Below are positions 39,101-49,500 of a stretch of DNA of 64,000 nt, in pieces (the first letter of the stretch is position 1; each line of letters starts with the position of its first letter). The notes below the pieces were generated by a model, which saw nothing but the letters and a program-made list of their open reading frames with translations, did no database searches and was not told the DNA's origin. Location of the stretch: contig NC_092574.1 in the NCBI RefSeq assembly GCF_037975245.1, positions 2,697,001 to 2,761,000 of the forward strand. Direction: 5' to 3'. The translations under genes were made by a program, and so were the position numbers. Source of the stretch: Apostichopus japonicus (taxonomy: Eukaryota; Echinodermata; Holothuroidea; Aspidochirotida; Stichopodidae).

Positions 39101-42100
39101 TCAAGGTCAACAGGCTTCAAAGTCTGAAAACTTTTAAATGTAATAACTCCAAAATTAATTGCTACAATTAATCTGTGAATTCTCCAATGCTATGATTGTC
39201 ACTTGGCAAACATAATTTGGTCAAATTTAGTTCAGTTTAGTTCTGTGAAGAGGCTCTATTGGTCTTCAACGAAACATACCTGGCATCCAGGTAATGAAAA
39301 CTGCTTCAGAGTTCATACTCTTGCTTTAAATGTGCACTTAAACCTGCTATAATTTTTCACCCTGTGAGCTTCAAGGGGTCAACAGGTTATCTCAAATGGG
39401 CACAATATCAAGGGGTCAAAAGGTTATCACAAATTTTGGAAAAATGGGCCATTTCTCAAAAGTATTTTCACAGTGTATAAACAATGTCATGTAACCCTCA
39501 ACAATTATTAAAGGGAATTGCTAGCTCAAACTTGGTAAAATGTGTCTATATGTCACATAGGAAGACTGTTCTTTCTGGATATTGAAACGTTTTGGTTTGA
39601 AATCTATACTGAAGAATCCTTATGAGTGAATGTCATGGTTGATGCCCACAAGGGATTGCTACAAATCTTTTCTGGTTCTCACTGAATTTTTGGACAAATT
39701 TAACTCACTTGCTCTACGTTAGTCAGATAGTTATTTGGAATTTGAGCAACTTGTATGGCAAGGATTCACAAACTCAATTGGCTTTCTGGTGTTGACAAGC
39801 AGAAAATGGATGAAGCACAAGGTTACATGGTCAGGCACTGTGACGGGTATAATTTCGACTTTCCACTAACTGAGTTCTGGTTTCTTGCCACTAACTAGGC
39901 AAAAAGAAAATATAAAGCCTAAAATAACAGGCAATCTACATGCTGTCTCACCCCTAGCCCAGTATTTTCGGAACTCCCTGGTTTAATAATATTTTAAAAC
40001 CCCGTTCCTGACCAACTGGACAGAATATTTTCTCTCTTTCTTCCCCTTTTTGATAAAGCTTGCATTGAATGATCACCTGCATTCCTCAACAGTAGGATCT
40101 CCCTTCACCTTACATAACCCAAGTTTACATAACTAGGGTCAGAGGGCTGAGAACTCAATTTGTCTGTTATGTCTGTGACAGGCACCTACCCACCAAGTTT
40201 GTTCAGACTTTACTAGGAGTTTGCGACACCTTTTGCTCACTCACACTCGTGCACACTTACTCACACAATTCCTCACAAACTTTCTCACATTTCTGATGTG
40301 GGGTGCACTACAATATCTCATCTCCCTATACATTACATGTAGGCAGATGGGATAATATGTGAGACCAGTGTACATAGTTTACAAGCCAAGGTGTGACATA
40401 CACACACATAAAAGGTGGCAAATTTGCTTTGTGGTCAGACCTTACGTTCATACAACCTGTGCCTCACATGCCCACCCTCATATTCTACCATAACTGCAAA
40501 GATTCCTTTTGGCTTCCATAAAACCACAAACACAGTTTTGCTTTTATCTAATCTAGTTATGCAAATTGTGAGGAATATGTATCAAGGTTTATTTTCCATT
40601 TCTATATTTTCACATTTGTATTTTCAAACAGAAAAAGAAGTGTGTGAATTGTAATTACCATAGATGTATAGGTTAAGTCTCCACTTCAATACTATTTGCA
40701 GTGATAACTCATGGAACAAGAAAATGGCACTTGACAATGTAAGACCATAGCATTATGTATACTGTGAGATTTACTTATCAAACCACAGTGCATCTTGCTG
40801 TGTTGTTAGTAAGTTACATATGTTGCTACAGGCTCAGTAGATACATTGGTGTGATGATGATGATGATATAGTGCTCATATCTCCACAGCAAACTGGTAAA
40901 CAATTAGAAGAGTTGGAGCAAGAGAAGAACACTCTACTGGCAAGGTTACCAGAAGCCAGAAGAAAACATCAAGACCTAACTCACAGGTTGTTGCAGGTAA
41001 GAACTCTATCAGCAGTGAATTATTCAATGCTTTGTAAACTTTACATTCCCAGTAGATAACCTACGAGTTCCTAAATTATTGAAATCAAATTATTTTAGAC
41101 CATTAAATTTCTGTGTAGATAGTTCTCTCTGATTTCATTTAATATTTACACTGTTACAGTATATAAAAACCAGTTTGCAGTCAATAAAACTGAAACATTT
41201 GATTATTTTTGAGTCTATAGATTAAAGTAAACCAGCTGAAACAGAGGCAAAGAATCTTAAATAAATGAATGGATCATTTGAGTCTCTGTACCCTCTAATG
41301 ATAGTTATGAAACATGTGTGTGCTGATTGGAAACCTATAGAAAGTGCATCAAAATAGGTTTTTGTGCTCAAAAGAAGACTTGGAAGACTGTATCCCACAC
41401 CTAAAGATTTTCTTTGCAGGATGCAAACTTTTCTTGTAGCAGAAAGATTTGTATTGAAATGGGATTTCTCTGTCTACCCTGTAACAGGTTTTTGTCAAAC
41501 AAGAGGTTCAACGAAAGAGAGGGGTAGCCTTTCAACTAGAGGAAGAACAACTGAGGACACAAGTAGAAGCCTTATTTGCAGAAATCAATGCCCCAACACA
41601 GCTCAAAGTAACTACCACATTCTTTTTGAATTTCAACAAACTTTCCACACTTCATTTATTCCTTTTCAATTAGTGATGTTATTTGTTTGTGAATGTGATG
41701 TATTGCTTTGTACACACAGAAACATGCTATGTGGAAATATATGAACTTCACAATTGGTAAGCAGATGCCTGTAGTGAGTTCTTGGCTGCTTTTGTTTCGA
41801 TATTAGTAGGGATAACGGTCATTTGAAGTCAGTAGTGATTCAAATTGAATACAGGCTAATTCAAGTTTAATTTCAGTGACTCTCCTACGCAATATGAACA
41901 TACCTCGTAGTCACTAGTTACTTACCCGGTTAGAATGAGCATACACCTCGGTAGCTACTAACCTGTTAGTATGAGTATTACACTCGGTAGGTTATTACCC
42001 TGTTAGTGTGAGTATACACCTCAGTAGCTACTAACCTGTTAGTGTGAGTTTAACACACATTAGGTTATTACCCTGTTAATATGAGCATACACCTCGGTAG

Positions 42101-45100
42101 CTACTAACCTGTTAGTATGAGTATAACACTCCTTAGGTTCTTACCCTGTTAGTGTGAGCATACACCTCGGTAGCTACTAACCTGTTAGTATGAGTATAAC
42201 ACTCATTAAGTTATTACCCTGTTAGTGTGAGCATACATCTTTGTAGGTTCTAACCCCATTAGTATTGCTTACCCCTTGGGCCTTGAATAGGCTAAAAAGT
42301 AATGGTCCCAAAAAAAATAATTAAGTTTTATTCTGTTAGAAAAGTGCCTGTTTATCAACTTTGATGTAAGCATTTCAGTTTGCACTGGGCACAATGTACA
42401 GTATTGTACATAAGGCCTGAAGTAATCTGAAAATTAATAGATTAAATCCTTAACAGAAAGATGACTTTATTTAAATAAAGTTGTGTGGGAGAGGCACCTG
42501 GCTGGTATTATGCTCAGTTTGAGCAATGAGAAGTCAGGCACTTGTTTCTGTGATCAGTGTAAGGTTGCATGGTCTTGGCAAGTCATTTTGTAGAAGTTTT
42601 CAAATACTTTTGCAATCAAATAACGCAAGCTGTACAGCTTCAATCCATTAATCACACTCGTTATAGTGGCATCTAATAGCTCACTTGGATAAAGGATCTG
42701 TCCATGTGCTTTGATATGACTGTGTACCTGAAGGTAACTGACCAGTGCAGTTTACTCTGAGAGTATTCACAAAGCTTCAAGGGTTTCTGGTTGGGTGTGT
42801 TTATCAGTTTGTATGTCTCATGGTAAGGTGAATGTTTACTTTTAATAAGCTCTGGATATGGCACAAAAAGAGTAGTCACAATTACATACAGTGTAGCTAG
42901 TAGGTGGTGTAGCTTATTGGTCACCAACCATGGTAATACTGTAATCAGATTTACTCATTGGCTCTGTGAATCAATGGCCATCATTTATTTTTCAACTAAT
43001 TCAATTTATAGACAGAATTAGCAATCTAGATGTTTACAAATTTCATTGAATATTTGCATTATTTTCAATTTCACATTAGTAGGAAGCAGTAGTTTCTTTG
43101 TATGTTCACTGCTTTTTATCCATATTGTTATTTTTGAAACACTTTTGCTATCTCAATGTTTGTTGCAGGGTCGCTTGAATGAAATGTTGTCACATATCCG
43201 ACTTCATAGTCAAGGCTCGTACGGAAGACTAGAAGAACCATATGAGCTGACTTTGGACATGCAGCAGGAAATTAAGTTGGTAAGATTATTAGATGGAAGA
43301 CCATTTGTTTTAAATCGAAGTCATCATCTATCACTAATTGTGACCAAAAAGCCAGCAGGCTTAGTGATTCCTTGCCTTTTAAGTTTATATATTGAATCAC
43401 CTGATTGATAGAGCAACTGAGGAAAATGTGTCCCTACAGTCAGAGCTGCCAACTAGTTTGTTTTTCAAACATAATTTCAAAGCATACAGGATTCAGAAAA
43501 CGTTAGTAATAATTATGATATATGCCAGGAAAAGAAACACTGATACACCTTATTGGGCCCTAAATTACCCCAATAACCATGCTAATGGATTATTATAGAT
43601 GAGTTCCAGGTTGTTTAGATTGGCAGTTTGTGGTTCAAGTTAAATTGTAAGCTGACTTTTGTCAAGATCAATATCAATGGGTGACAGTGGAGGGTGTTTA
43701 GTACTGCTGACAAACTTCCTGGAGCTTTTTCTTCAGTTTGCAAAAACAAACCAAATCATTTAGACTTAAATATTGCCATTTACAACAGAAACAGTGTTTG
43801 AGCTTGAGGACTTTGTAATATAAAAGACTGTAAGGTTAGTTCAAAAATATGACAATTTCATCTCCATTCCTTGTTCAATCCAAAATGTTTGTTGACCATT
43901 GGTTTTTAAATGTAGTTGGTCTAGCCTACCATACGGCTTAGTTCCACAGTTATATTTACAGAGCCCTAACTACGTTCCCATGACAATGTGACCTTGGTGA
44001 TGCTCATGTGAATTTGTTTAGACCAAATAGGTGCAGTCATTATGTTATTGATTATTTCACACGTTTTTACATTTTTCAACTTCTTTTCATTCCGAAATGT
44101 TAAATTTTGCATTGCCTATACAGATTATTTCCTGTGGTGCCAATGTAGTTGTTGGCCTAACAGTAAGGTCTAGCAAAAAATTGAAATTATTGAAAAAGTT
44201 ACTTTATAAGGCTTTCAAGCTTTTGGCAACTGGTGTCCAAATGACCTATGACTTCCTCTAACCAGAAAGCCAGTTGGCTCAGTTTTTTCCTTGCCACATT
44301 TTGTATTAGAACATTACAACAAAAGTTCTTGCTATCTAGTATCAAGTTAATCAAACCTTAACTTGGTTCTGGTGTCTACAAGTTTACACACTGGCTTCCA
44401 CAATGAACTTTGACCTGCACCAATTTCAAATAGGGTTCTTGTACTCATCAAGTAGGGGGAGGGGGTGGTTACAGCCAAATGTACTTTTTGAGTTATGTCA
44501 TGTTTATAAAGTTCTGGGACTTTGACCTTCATAGAAACAAATAGAATTTCTGTACCCAATAATTGGATGCACATACCACGTATGAAATTTTCGAGTTATT
44601 TGTTTACAAGCAGGTATCACATACCAAGATGCACACCATTACAGATAATAAGCCAAAGAATCAAAAGCATGTTTTATAGAAGAATCTACCTACCAAAGAG
44701 GTGATTCACCAAAACTCAAGATTTACTGACTTGGCTTGTTTACAACACATTCAGATTTTGCCTACTGTTGACCTCAAATAAACTTTGACTTTAACCAAGA
44801 ATACTCGAAGGCTAGTATTCATTAAGAGTTGCAGTTCTTGAGTAAGTTTGTTTATAGTATCTGCAGGCCACTGGTGACCTCAATTGCACTCTGACCAATA
44901 ATGAAAGAAGTTGATTAATTTATTAAGGGTCTCTGCATAACAACTTTGATAGTGTATTCTGTCTTTTAGGAAAAGCATAGTTTACCTTGTATTGTGTTGA
45001 TGTTTTGGTCAATTACCAGAACATAAATTTGCATGACAAGTGCTTTTTGGGTGTCAACCATTGTGTCATTGTGTCAAAGCCATATGAAAATCATGGTAAT

Positions 45101-45516
45101 TACCCATCAGTCTAACTAGCATTCAAGGCACAAGTAAAGTTGTGTCCCAAAAAGTGACTGTAATTTCATGTTTCGTTTGAAGCCCTTGGAAGTTTTCAAC
45201 ATATTTCTTTGTTTGTGTTGCATCTTGCATCTTGTGTTGCATCACTGACTATTATGATTCTGTAGACTTTTTCTTAAACCTTCGAGTTGGACCCCACAGA
45301 TTATGACATAATCAAGTGTCCTTTTATCAGCACCCTCCTTGTAGGGTGCCCCTGTAGGGTTTGAGGTTTGCTTCACAACTTCTTTTGTCTTCATTGTAGC
45401 ATCTGAAGCAACAACAGGAAGGAATAGGTCACTTGGTAGAGGTCCTAAAGGATGACCTGGAGGACCTGAAACTGATTGAACAAGACATGGCAGAGGTCAT
45501 GACCTATAGAAGATGA
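23903..45516 (+). CDS. NUP54: Nucleoporin Nup54, 13 coding exons
   Basis: Exons: 23903-23948, 24950-25153, 25992-26108, 27050-27103, 31107-31291, 32961-33148, 34779-34975, 36278-36332, 37739-37832, 40889-40996, 41488-41607, 43169-43279, 45400-45516; 1,596 bp, 531 residues plus stop (human Nup54 is about 507). All junctions are GT-AG with matching phases. Residues 1-140 are an FG-repeat domain (NFG, GGFG, FSFGS). The conserved core follows (GDERDTIITKWNQLQAFWGTG, QENPF-like TPENPFNRFK, LVVLVLNKSE), then the alpha-helical coiled-coil region (LEQQAQFTKQHQARLE, AEINAPTQLKGRLNEM, HLKQQQEGIGHLVEVLKDDL). Nup54 forms the Nup62-Nup58-Nup54 trimer of the central transport channel of the nuclear pore; FG repeats bind transport receptors. 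No internal stop was seen. It ends tail-to-tail with INTU. Confidence 0.95.
25463..25602. repeat. 46-bp tandem repeat, three copies (NUP54 intron 2)
   Basis: Copies begin with TGTTAC at 25463, 25509 and 25555. Each contains TTCACTAAAA and ATGAAATTTGATAT with one or two substitutions. Confidence 0.8.
26290..26800. repeat. Dispersed GGTCAAAGGTCA-type repeat (NUP54 intron 3)
   Basis: Shares phrases with the family found throughout NUP54 and INTU introns (GGTCAGAGGTCAAA, GATCACTCCAAAAG, ACTTGATATGGTATGTACAT). It ends near a C-homopolymer at about 26799. Confidence 0.5.
27420..29600 (-). mobile_element. 5'-truncated non-LTR retrotransposon with reverse transcriptase
   Basis: On the minus strand, four overlapping or adjacent frames (29381-29085, 29075-28878, 28921-28334, 28340-27645) together encode an ORF2 fragment broken by frameshifts and stops. 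The reverse transcriptase shows [50 protein letters not shown] and the catalytic YADDT. The C-terminal part has GVRIDAHLTWQAQI, ILDYCCLVWG and KLQKSAARIIL. A (TTTA)n run at about 27424-27440 is the expected 3' tail on the minus strand. The motifs fit the CR1/Jockey group. The endonuclease domain is absent. It sits antisense in NUP54 intron 4. Confidence 0.85.
30497..31075 (+). mobile_element. L2/CR1-like LINE 3' end, degenerate
   Basis: Plus-strand translations, broken by frameshifts and stops, resemble the C-terminus of LINE ORF2: LDYCNSLYVNLP, LQRIQNAAA, KFDHITPV, IQFKILLDTYKAINGLVPQYI. The 3' end has AAGCGCTTTGAAATACTG, GTGCTATATAAAATGTAA and a (ATT)n tail, a hallmark of L2/CR1-like elements. 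It lies in NUP54 intron 4, directly upstream of exon 5. Confidence 0.8.
31330..32900. repeat. Dispersed repeat family copies (NUP54 intron 5)
   Basis: Repeated blocks contain GAGGTCAAAG, AACTTCATAC, TTGCTGAGT- and CTATTCTTTTCTGTGAAG-like phrases. Other blocks match the GGCTTTCTGGT end seen elsewhere (near 32085 and 32835). Several partial copies are nested or tandem. Confidence 0.6.
33902..34180. repeat. ~98-bp tandem repeat, three copies (NUP54 intron 6)
   Basis: TAGGTGATGACCTA recurs at 33902, 34001 and 34098. Each unit continues with GTCTTTAAGTATAAACCACT and ends in GAGCATGGCTAAACAA; few differences between copies. Confidence 0.85.
35010..35150. repeat. TA-rich short tandem repeat (NUP54 intron 7)
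   Basis: About three repeats of (TA)n AGTTTTCTAACTATA, followed by a further TA run. Confidence 0.8.
35385..35480 (+). repeat. tRNA-derived SINE head
   Basis: TGGCCTAGTGG at 35395-35405 is a good RNA polymerase III A-box. GGTCCAATC at 35451-35459 is a decayed B-box. CCGCATATAAAGCGG forms an anticodon-like stem. The lack of a closing acceptor stem and the decayed B-box favour a SINE over a working tRNA. Confidence 0.6.
35640..35990 (-). mobile_element. LINE ORF2 C-terminal fragment
   Basis: A minus-strand frame (35895-35620) reads MSKESFMRERRVLISKLHFS, then VWFRDVDNQNYQEEASEMCV and WRKMMKVNWKDHNNNEEILR. This pattern is the C-terminal domain downstream of reverse transcriptase in RTE/CR1-like LINEs (the usual YGSETW...FEMWCWRRM...W.DHITNEEVL). 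Truncated at both ends, in NUP54 intron 7. Confidence 0.65.
36044..36101. repeat. (TA)n microsatellite
   Basis: About 55 bp of nearly uninterrupted TA dinucleotides in NUP54 intron 7. Confidence 0.95.
36400..37390. repeat. Dispersed repeat family, long copy with DR1 motif (NUP54 intron 8)
   Basis: Contains AGGTCAAAGGTCA (about 36693-36705), ATGATAACTCCAAAA and GGCTTTCTGGT, in the same order as the copy at 38640-39800. The two share long stretches, including TCAAGGGGTCAACAGGTT. Confidence 0.7.
38640..39800. repeat. Dispersed repeat family, long copy with DR1 motif (NUP54 intron 9)
   Basis: Starts with a CCTTGCTGGA and GTGATGGTGATGG block. It has several sub-repeats of about 110-140 bp ending in GGTCAAAGGTCATTT, a perfect AGGTCAAAGGTCA at 38958-38970, then TCAAGGGGTCAACAGGTT and GGCTTTCTGGT. 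Collinear with 36400-37390. Confidence 0.7.
41885..42265. repeat. ~70-bp minisatellite with ~35-bp sub-repeat (NUP54 intron 11)
   Basis: Alternating half-units, CTCGGTAGCTACTAACCTGT and GGTTATTACCCTGTTAGTGT, each followed by GAG.ATA. About five full units with moderate divergence. Confidence 0.85.
44210..44640. repeat. Dispersed repeat family copy, inverted (NUP54 intron 12)
   Basis: Reverse-oriented copy: CCAGAAAGCCAGTTGGCTCA, TTGACCTGCACCAATTTCAA, GGGTTCTTGTACTCATCAAG, then GTTTACAAGCAGGTATCACA. Confidence 0.65.
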
Positions 45517-45555
45517 CCAACAGCAGAGGTCATGACCTATAGAAGATGACCAACG
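45490..45555 (+). repeat. 33-bp direct duplication across the NUP54 stop codon
   Basis: GCAGAGGTCATGACCTATAG starts copies at 45490 and 45523. The first copy contains the NUP54 stop (45514-45516). The second lies wholly in the 3' UTR. Confidence 0.85.
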
Positions 45556-46593
45556 GCAGCAGTCATCAGATTGTCTTGTCTGAAGCCATATTCAGCTAGA
45601 GTGATGACCAGTCCATCTTGATACTGTTTGCCTAGCACGTTGTGAATGGGCAGTCTGTGACCCTTCTTGGCCGGGCAATAGTAACAACAAATATTTGTAG
45701 ATTGAACTCTTCCAAACTTTATTAATGAAATGAGAGTGAGAATACAAGTGCTTTGGCAGGAATATTAACATGGTTACATATTGCAAGAAAATAAGTTTGA
45801 AAGGAAAAGAACTTTGAATAAAATATTAAAAAGACTAGTGCCTTGAGAGTAAAAGGCAGCAAACAGTTGTGTATGGTCACACCTTCAATTTGCTGATACG
45901 TAGGCATATGAAAACATTTTGAAGATATCTTCAGGTACCTTAACTGTAGTTGCTCGAATAATCGTAGTAGCTACTAAGGGCTACTAAGCTCTGATTAAAC
46001 TCATACCTGTTTTCTAATTTTTATGCAAAAATCAGTATCTTTCTTTCAAAAGCATGCATAAATGTGTACAATTTGTGGTTGAAGTAGTTGATGTGATATG
46101 CAGAATAACCAAGTTCATTAGCAGTTCCATTTTGACTTCATACATTGTTAAGTAAAATACATTTGTTTTGTTTGTCACATGAAAACAGAAGGTCAGACAA
46201 ACAAATGCACCTTTTTAGGTTGCATATCTGCACATATGTCTGTAATACATGCAATTTCTTGTTTTGCATTGCGCCTTCATAATAAATATTATTTGAGAAT
46301 ACATAAATAGAGGCAATGACATAATTTGAAGACATTCATCATATATTGGACAAGAATCCTTAACAGACCACAACATTTTCAACATATTATTCTAGTCTCA
46401 TGTGGTCACAGATCTGAGAATGTGATATAAATTTTCTAATACTGGCAAAGTATTGCTCCTCTATCATTGACCTGCAGAAATGTCAAACCTCACTTTATCA
46501 CCAGAAATGACCACCATAGAATTTGTTGAAATAACTGCAGTACATGAATAGCATATGATATCTCTACTGTTGCATAAATATGTTCTCGATTGG
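45517..46593. other. Convergent NUP54-INTU intergenic/3' UTR region
   Basis: Holds the 3' UTRs of both genes. A plus-strand AATAAA (45817-45822) would serve NUP54. A minus-strand AATAAA (plus TTTATT, 45718-45723) is the nearest canonical signal I saw for INTU. If both are used, the two transcripts overlap by roughly 100 bases. No other gene is seen. Confidence 0.5.
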
Positions 46594-49500
46594 CTAGCTG
46601 AGAGGACCTTCACCGTACACTAACTTGAAGGCCATTTCTATGGTGTTTTGACATGTGCTATGTTGATAACAGACATAAAATTCCTTGATGGTTGATGATA
46701 TCTTGACAAGTCTCCTGCAGAGAAAACAGATAATGATGACTATAAGTAATAAGTCTCCTGCAAGGAATGACTTATGTGAATACTTAAAAACATACATGAA
46801 CAATATGACAATCTGCACTCCAGCCTTGTAGAAATCTCACCGCCAGCTGTGAATTCATTAAGATGTACCCTTATCATATGGAGAAATAAATGATAGTCTA
46901 CAATGTTAGATACTAGTGTTGTGTCTAAGATGGAAGTAATCATGTTATTTTACTTACCCTACCACCCAGTACTGAACTGCTGGTGGTTGTTTCTTGGCAT
47001 CAGTCCAGTTTGGAGGGGTGCACTTAAATAAGATACCATACTCCTGTACAGTGTTGAGACTGTCATCTCCTGGAATACCTTTGAGCTGCTCATCCTCTCT
47101 CTGTTACATGATAGGTACAAACATGAACACAATTAACTATTAGACATAAAAGGGCTCAAATTACTTAAAAGGATGTTTTGGCAGCCAAAGTTGATTGCTT
47201 AGCAAACTGCTGGATATTTTCTGCATCTATAGGTAAAACCCACATCCTCATAGTGTTTTGTGTCATGAAGATATGAATTTCTTATTGAGCTGAAAATGTC
47301 TTTGTTTTTCTTTTAGAATATTTCAGTTTTATACATAGAGCAAAAAAATGTTCCTAGTTCCTACAGTATGGTTCATTGTTCAAAAAATTATAATTATCCT
47401 TGAACACTGACAGCAAAACAACATCGCAAATGTATCAGGTTCCAAAGGTAAATCAACAAGAAGCCTTATTAAAGCTTCTGATAAGAGCCAATTGTGTAAA
47501 CTTCTTCAGTTGTCTACGCTGATTCCATTACATCAAAAGTTACAGGTCATTTGTTGACTTGTAATATACACACAACAGTGATATAAAAGTAATCAAACCA
47601 AATAAACTAGGTCAGGTGTGCTTGATAGTTGTCAAGAGAAGTGTACTAACTTCCCTGTTGACACACTCCTTACAGCAAAGCTAAGAATAGCAGAAACATG
47701 ACTGAAGAGAGCTGTATTTATATAACAATAGCTATGCAATCTGTTCATTTAGGAAACCATAGTTACTCCAGCATGTTTGACAATTGATTGTAAGCTACAT
47801 CCAAGTGCGAAATCAAAATGACAATTTTCCTTCGGCAAGAAAAACCCAGCAAAACAAATCAAGTCTCATGCTTAATTTTTAATAGTTGGTGCTTGTCAGG
47901 TCCAAATATCAGAGTTCGGTAGATATTGTGGACTTGCCTCTTTGAGTGAATTACATTTTTTTTAGACTGACGAGATGATAATTCTTAAACGGATATGAAT
48001 GACCTGCCCAATTCCTGACACAGGACCTTTTCTTAGAAAACCTTGTAATCAAAAGAGCCATGATGGACCAATTTCATACTGTATAAATTTCATCCTGGAT
48101 AGCAAGAGATGAGCTCTTTGGATCCATCGTGTCAATATTAATAATTAACATGAATAAATTAAACACTTACATTTGACTTTAAATGCCTCTGAAGGACTCT
48201 TCTTATTTCTTTGCAACAAATCTGAAAGTTTTGTAGCAAGTAGGCATGAATGCTGCCTCCTAAAAACTTGATGTCTTCATTTGTAGGGCAAACAATAATG
48301 CCGGTAGCTGAGTCCATGTGAACAAAATGAAAGAGTGTGTTGTCTTGGCCTGCAGTAAGTCTGCAAATGAGAAAATAGTATTGTTTCATTTACTGAACAA
48401 TTGTTACTGACCTCTACAAAAAACATGCTTGAACTGTTCAATACTGGACAACTTCATGCAAGATATGCAATACATCCAACATTCACACCATGTACTTGTC
48501 TATTCTCATTAAAAGAAAGAATGACCCACATTTAATCCTTCCAGAGAAAGAGATTGTAGCCACAAAAGTTTGGAACTCCTAAATGCAGTGCTCACTTGGC
48601 TTGGAGATTTCTAGACTTAACTTGTGTTCTGTGCTTGGAACAAAGTATTAATGAATAGTAACATTTTGGTAGTGTATTGTACTTTGACTGATCAACAGTT
48701 TCAGATATATCATCCCACCATAGTAGTCACCCTCAGCAATTTATGGCAACTTTCTAAGCCACAGAAACATTGTTCAGATTTGTATTCGAAAGAGAAGGAT
48801 CTCGTTATCATTTTTATTTATCATGATAGCCTTGATAATTTACTTTTATATAGAACTTTGCTGAATTTAAATTAACAATGAATTTGGAACTTTGCTGGTT
48901 CTGAATAAACCAAGATCTAACTTCATTTGAGAGGAGAGAATAAATCAACAAGAACTGACTTGACCTTTTTATCTCTTATTAACATAATTGTTGAATCTTT
49001 GTAATGTATAGGCTTCACCAGCTTCTATTTATCCCCGTGGCAAGATCCATAATCCTTGCACTCTGCCAGAAGCTATTGGGAGTCCATCCCATAATCTCAC
49101 AGGCTGGACAGCATCTTGTCACCAAGCAAGACATCAAACATGCACACAATTCAAGATTTCAAACACTGCTCATTCATTGAAATAGGAAGTAGTAGATTTT
49201 ACCTCCTAGTAGCTGCCCTGTGACACTAAAACGAAATGACAACCCCTGATTTTCAAATCATGAATCACTCACTAGGAAAGAAATGTACAAGTTATTTTGA
49301 ACATTAGTTTGTTGCAGTCATCTCCGTCGCACAAAAGGACAACATTTGGGTTTGCTTCTTCGAGTGGCTGAAATTAAAGCATTACGTACTTGGTTGCGGA
49401 GAAGTGATCAACAGAAGAATCATTGGCAACACGCTGCATCATTCCAAGGTTGTAAGGGTCAGGAACCAGTCTAGTCCTCTTCCCAGCCTGACAAGGAATG

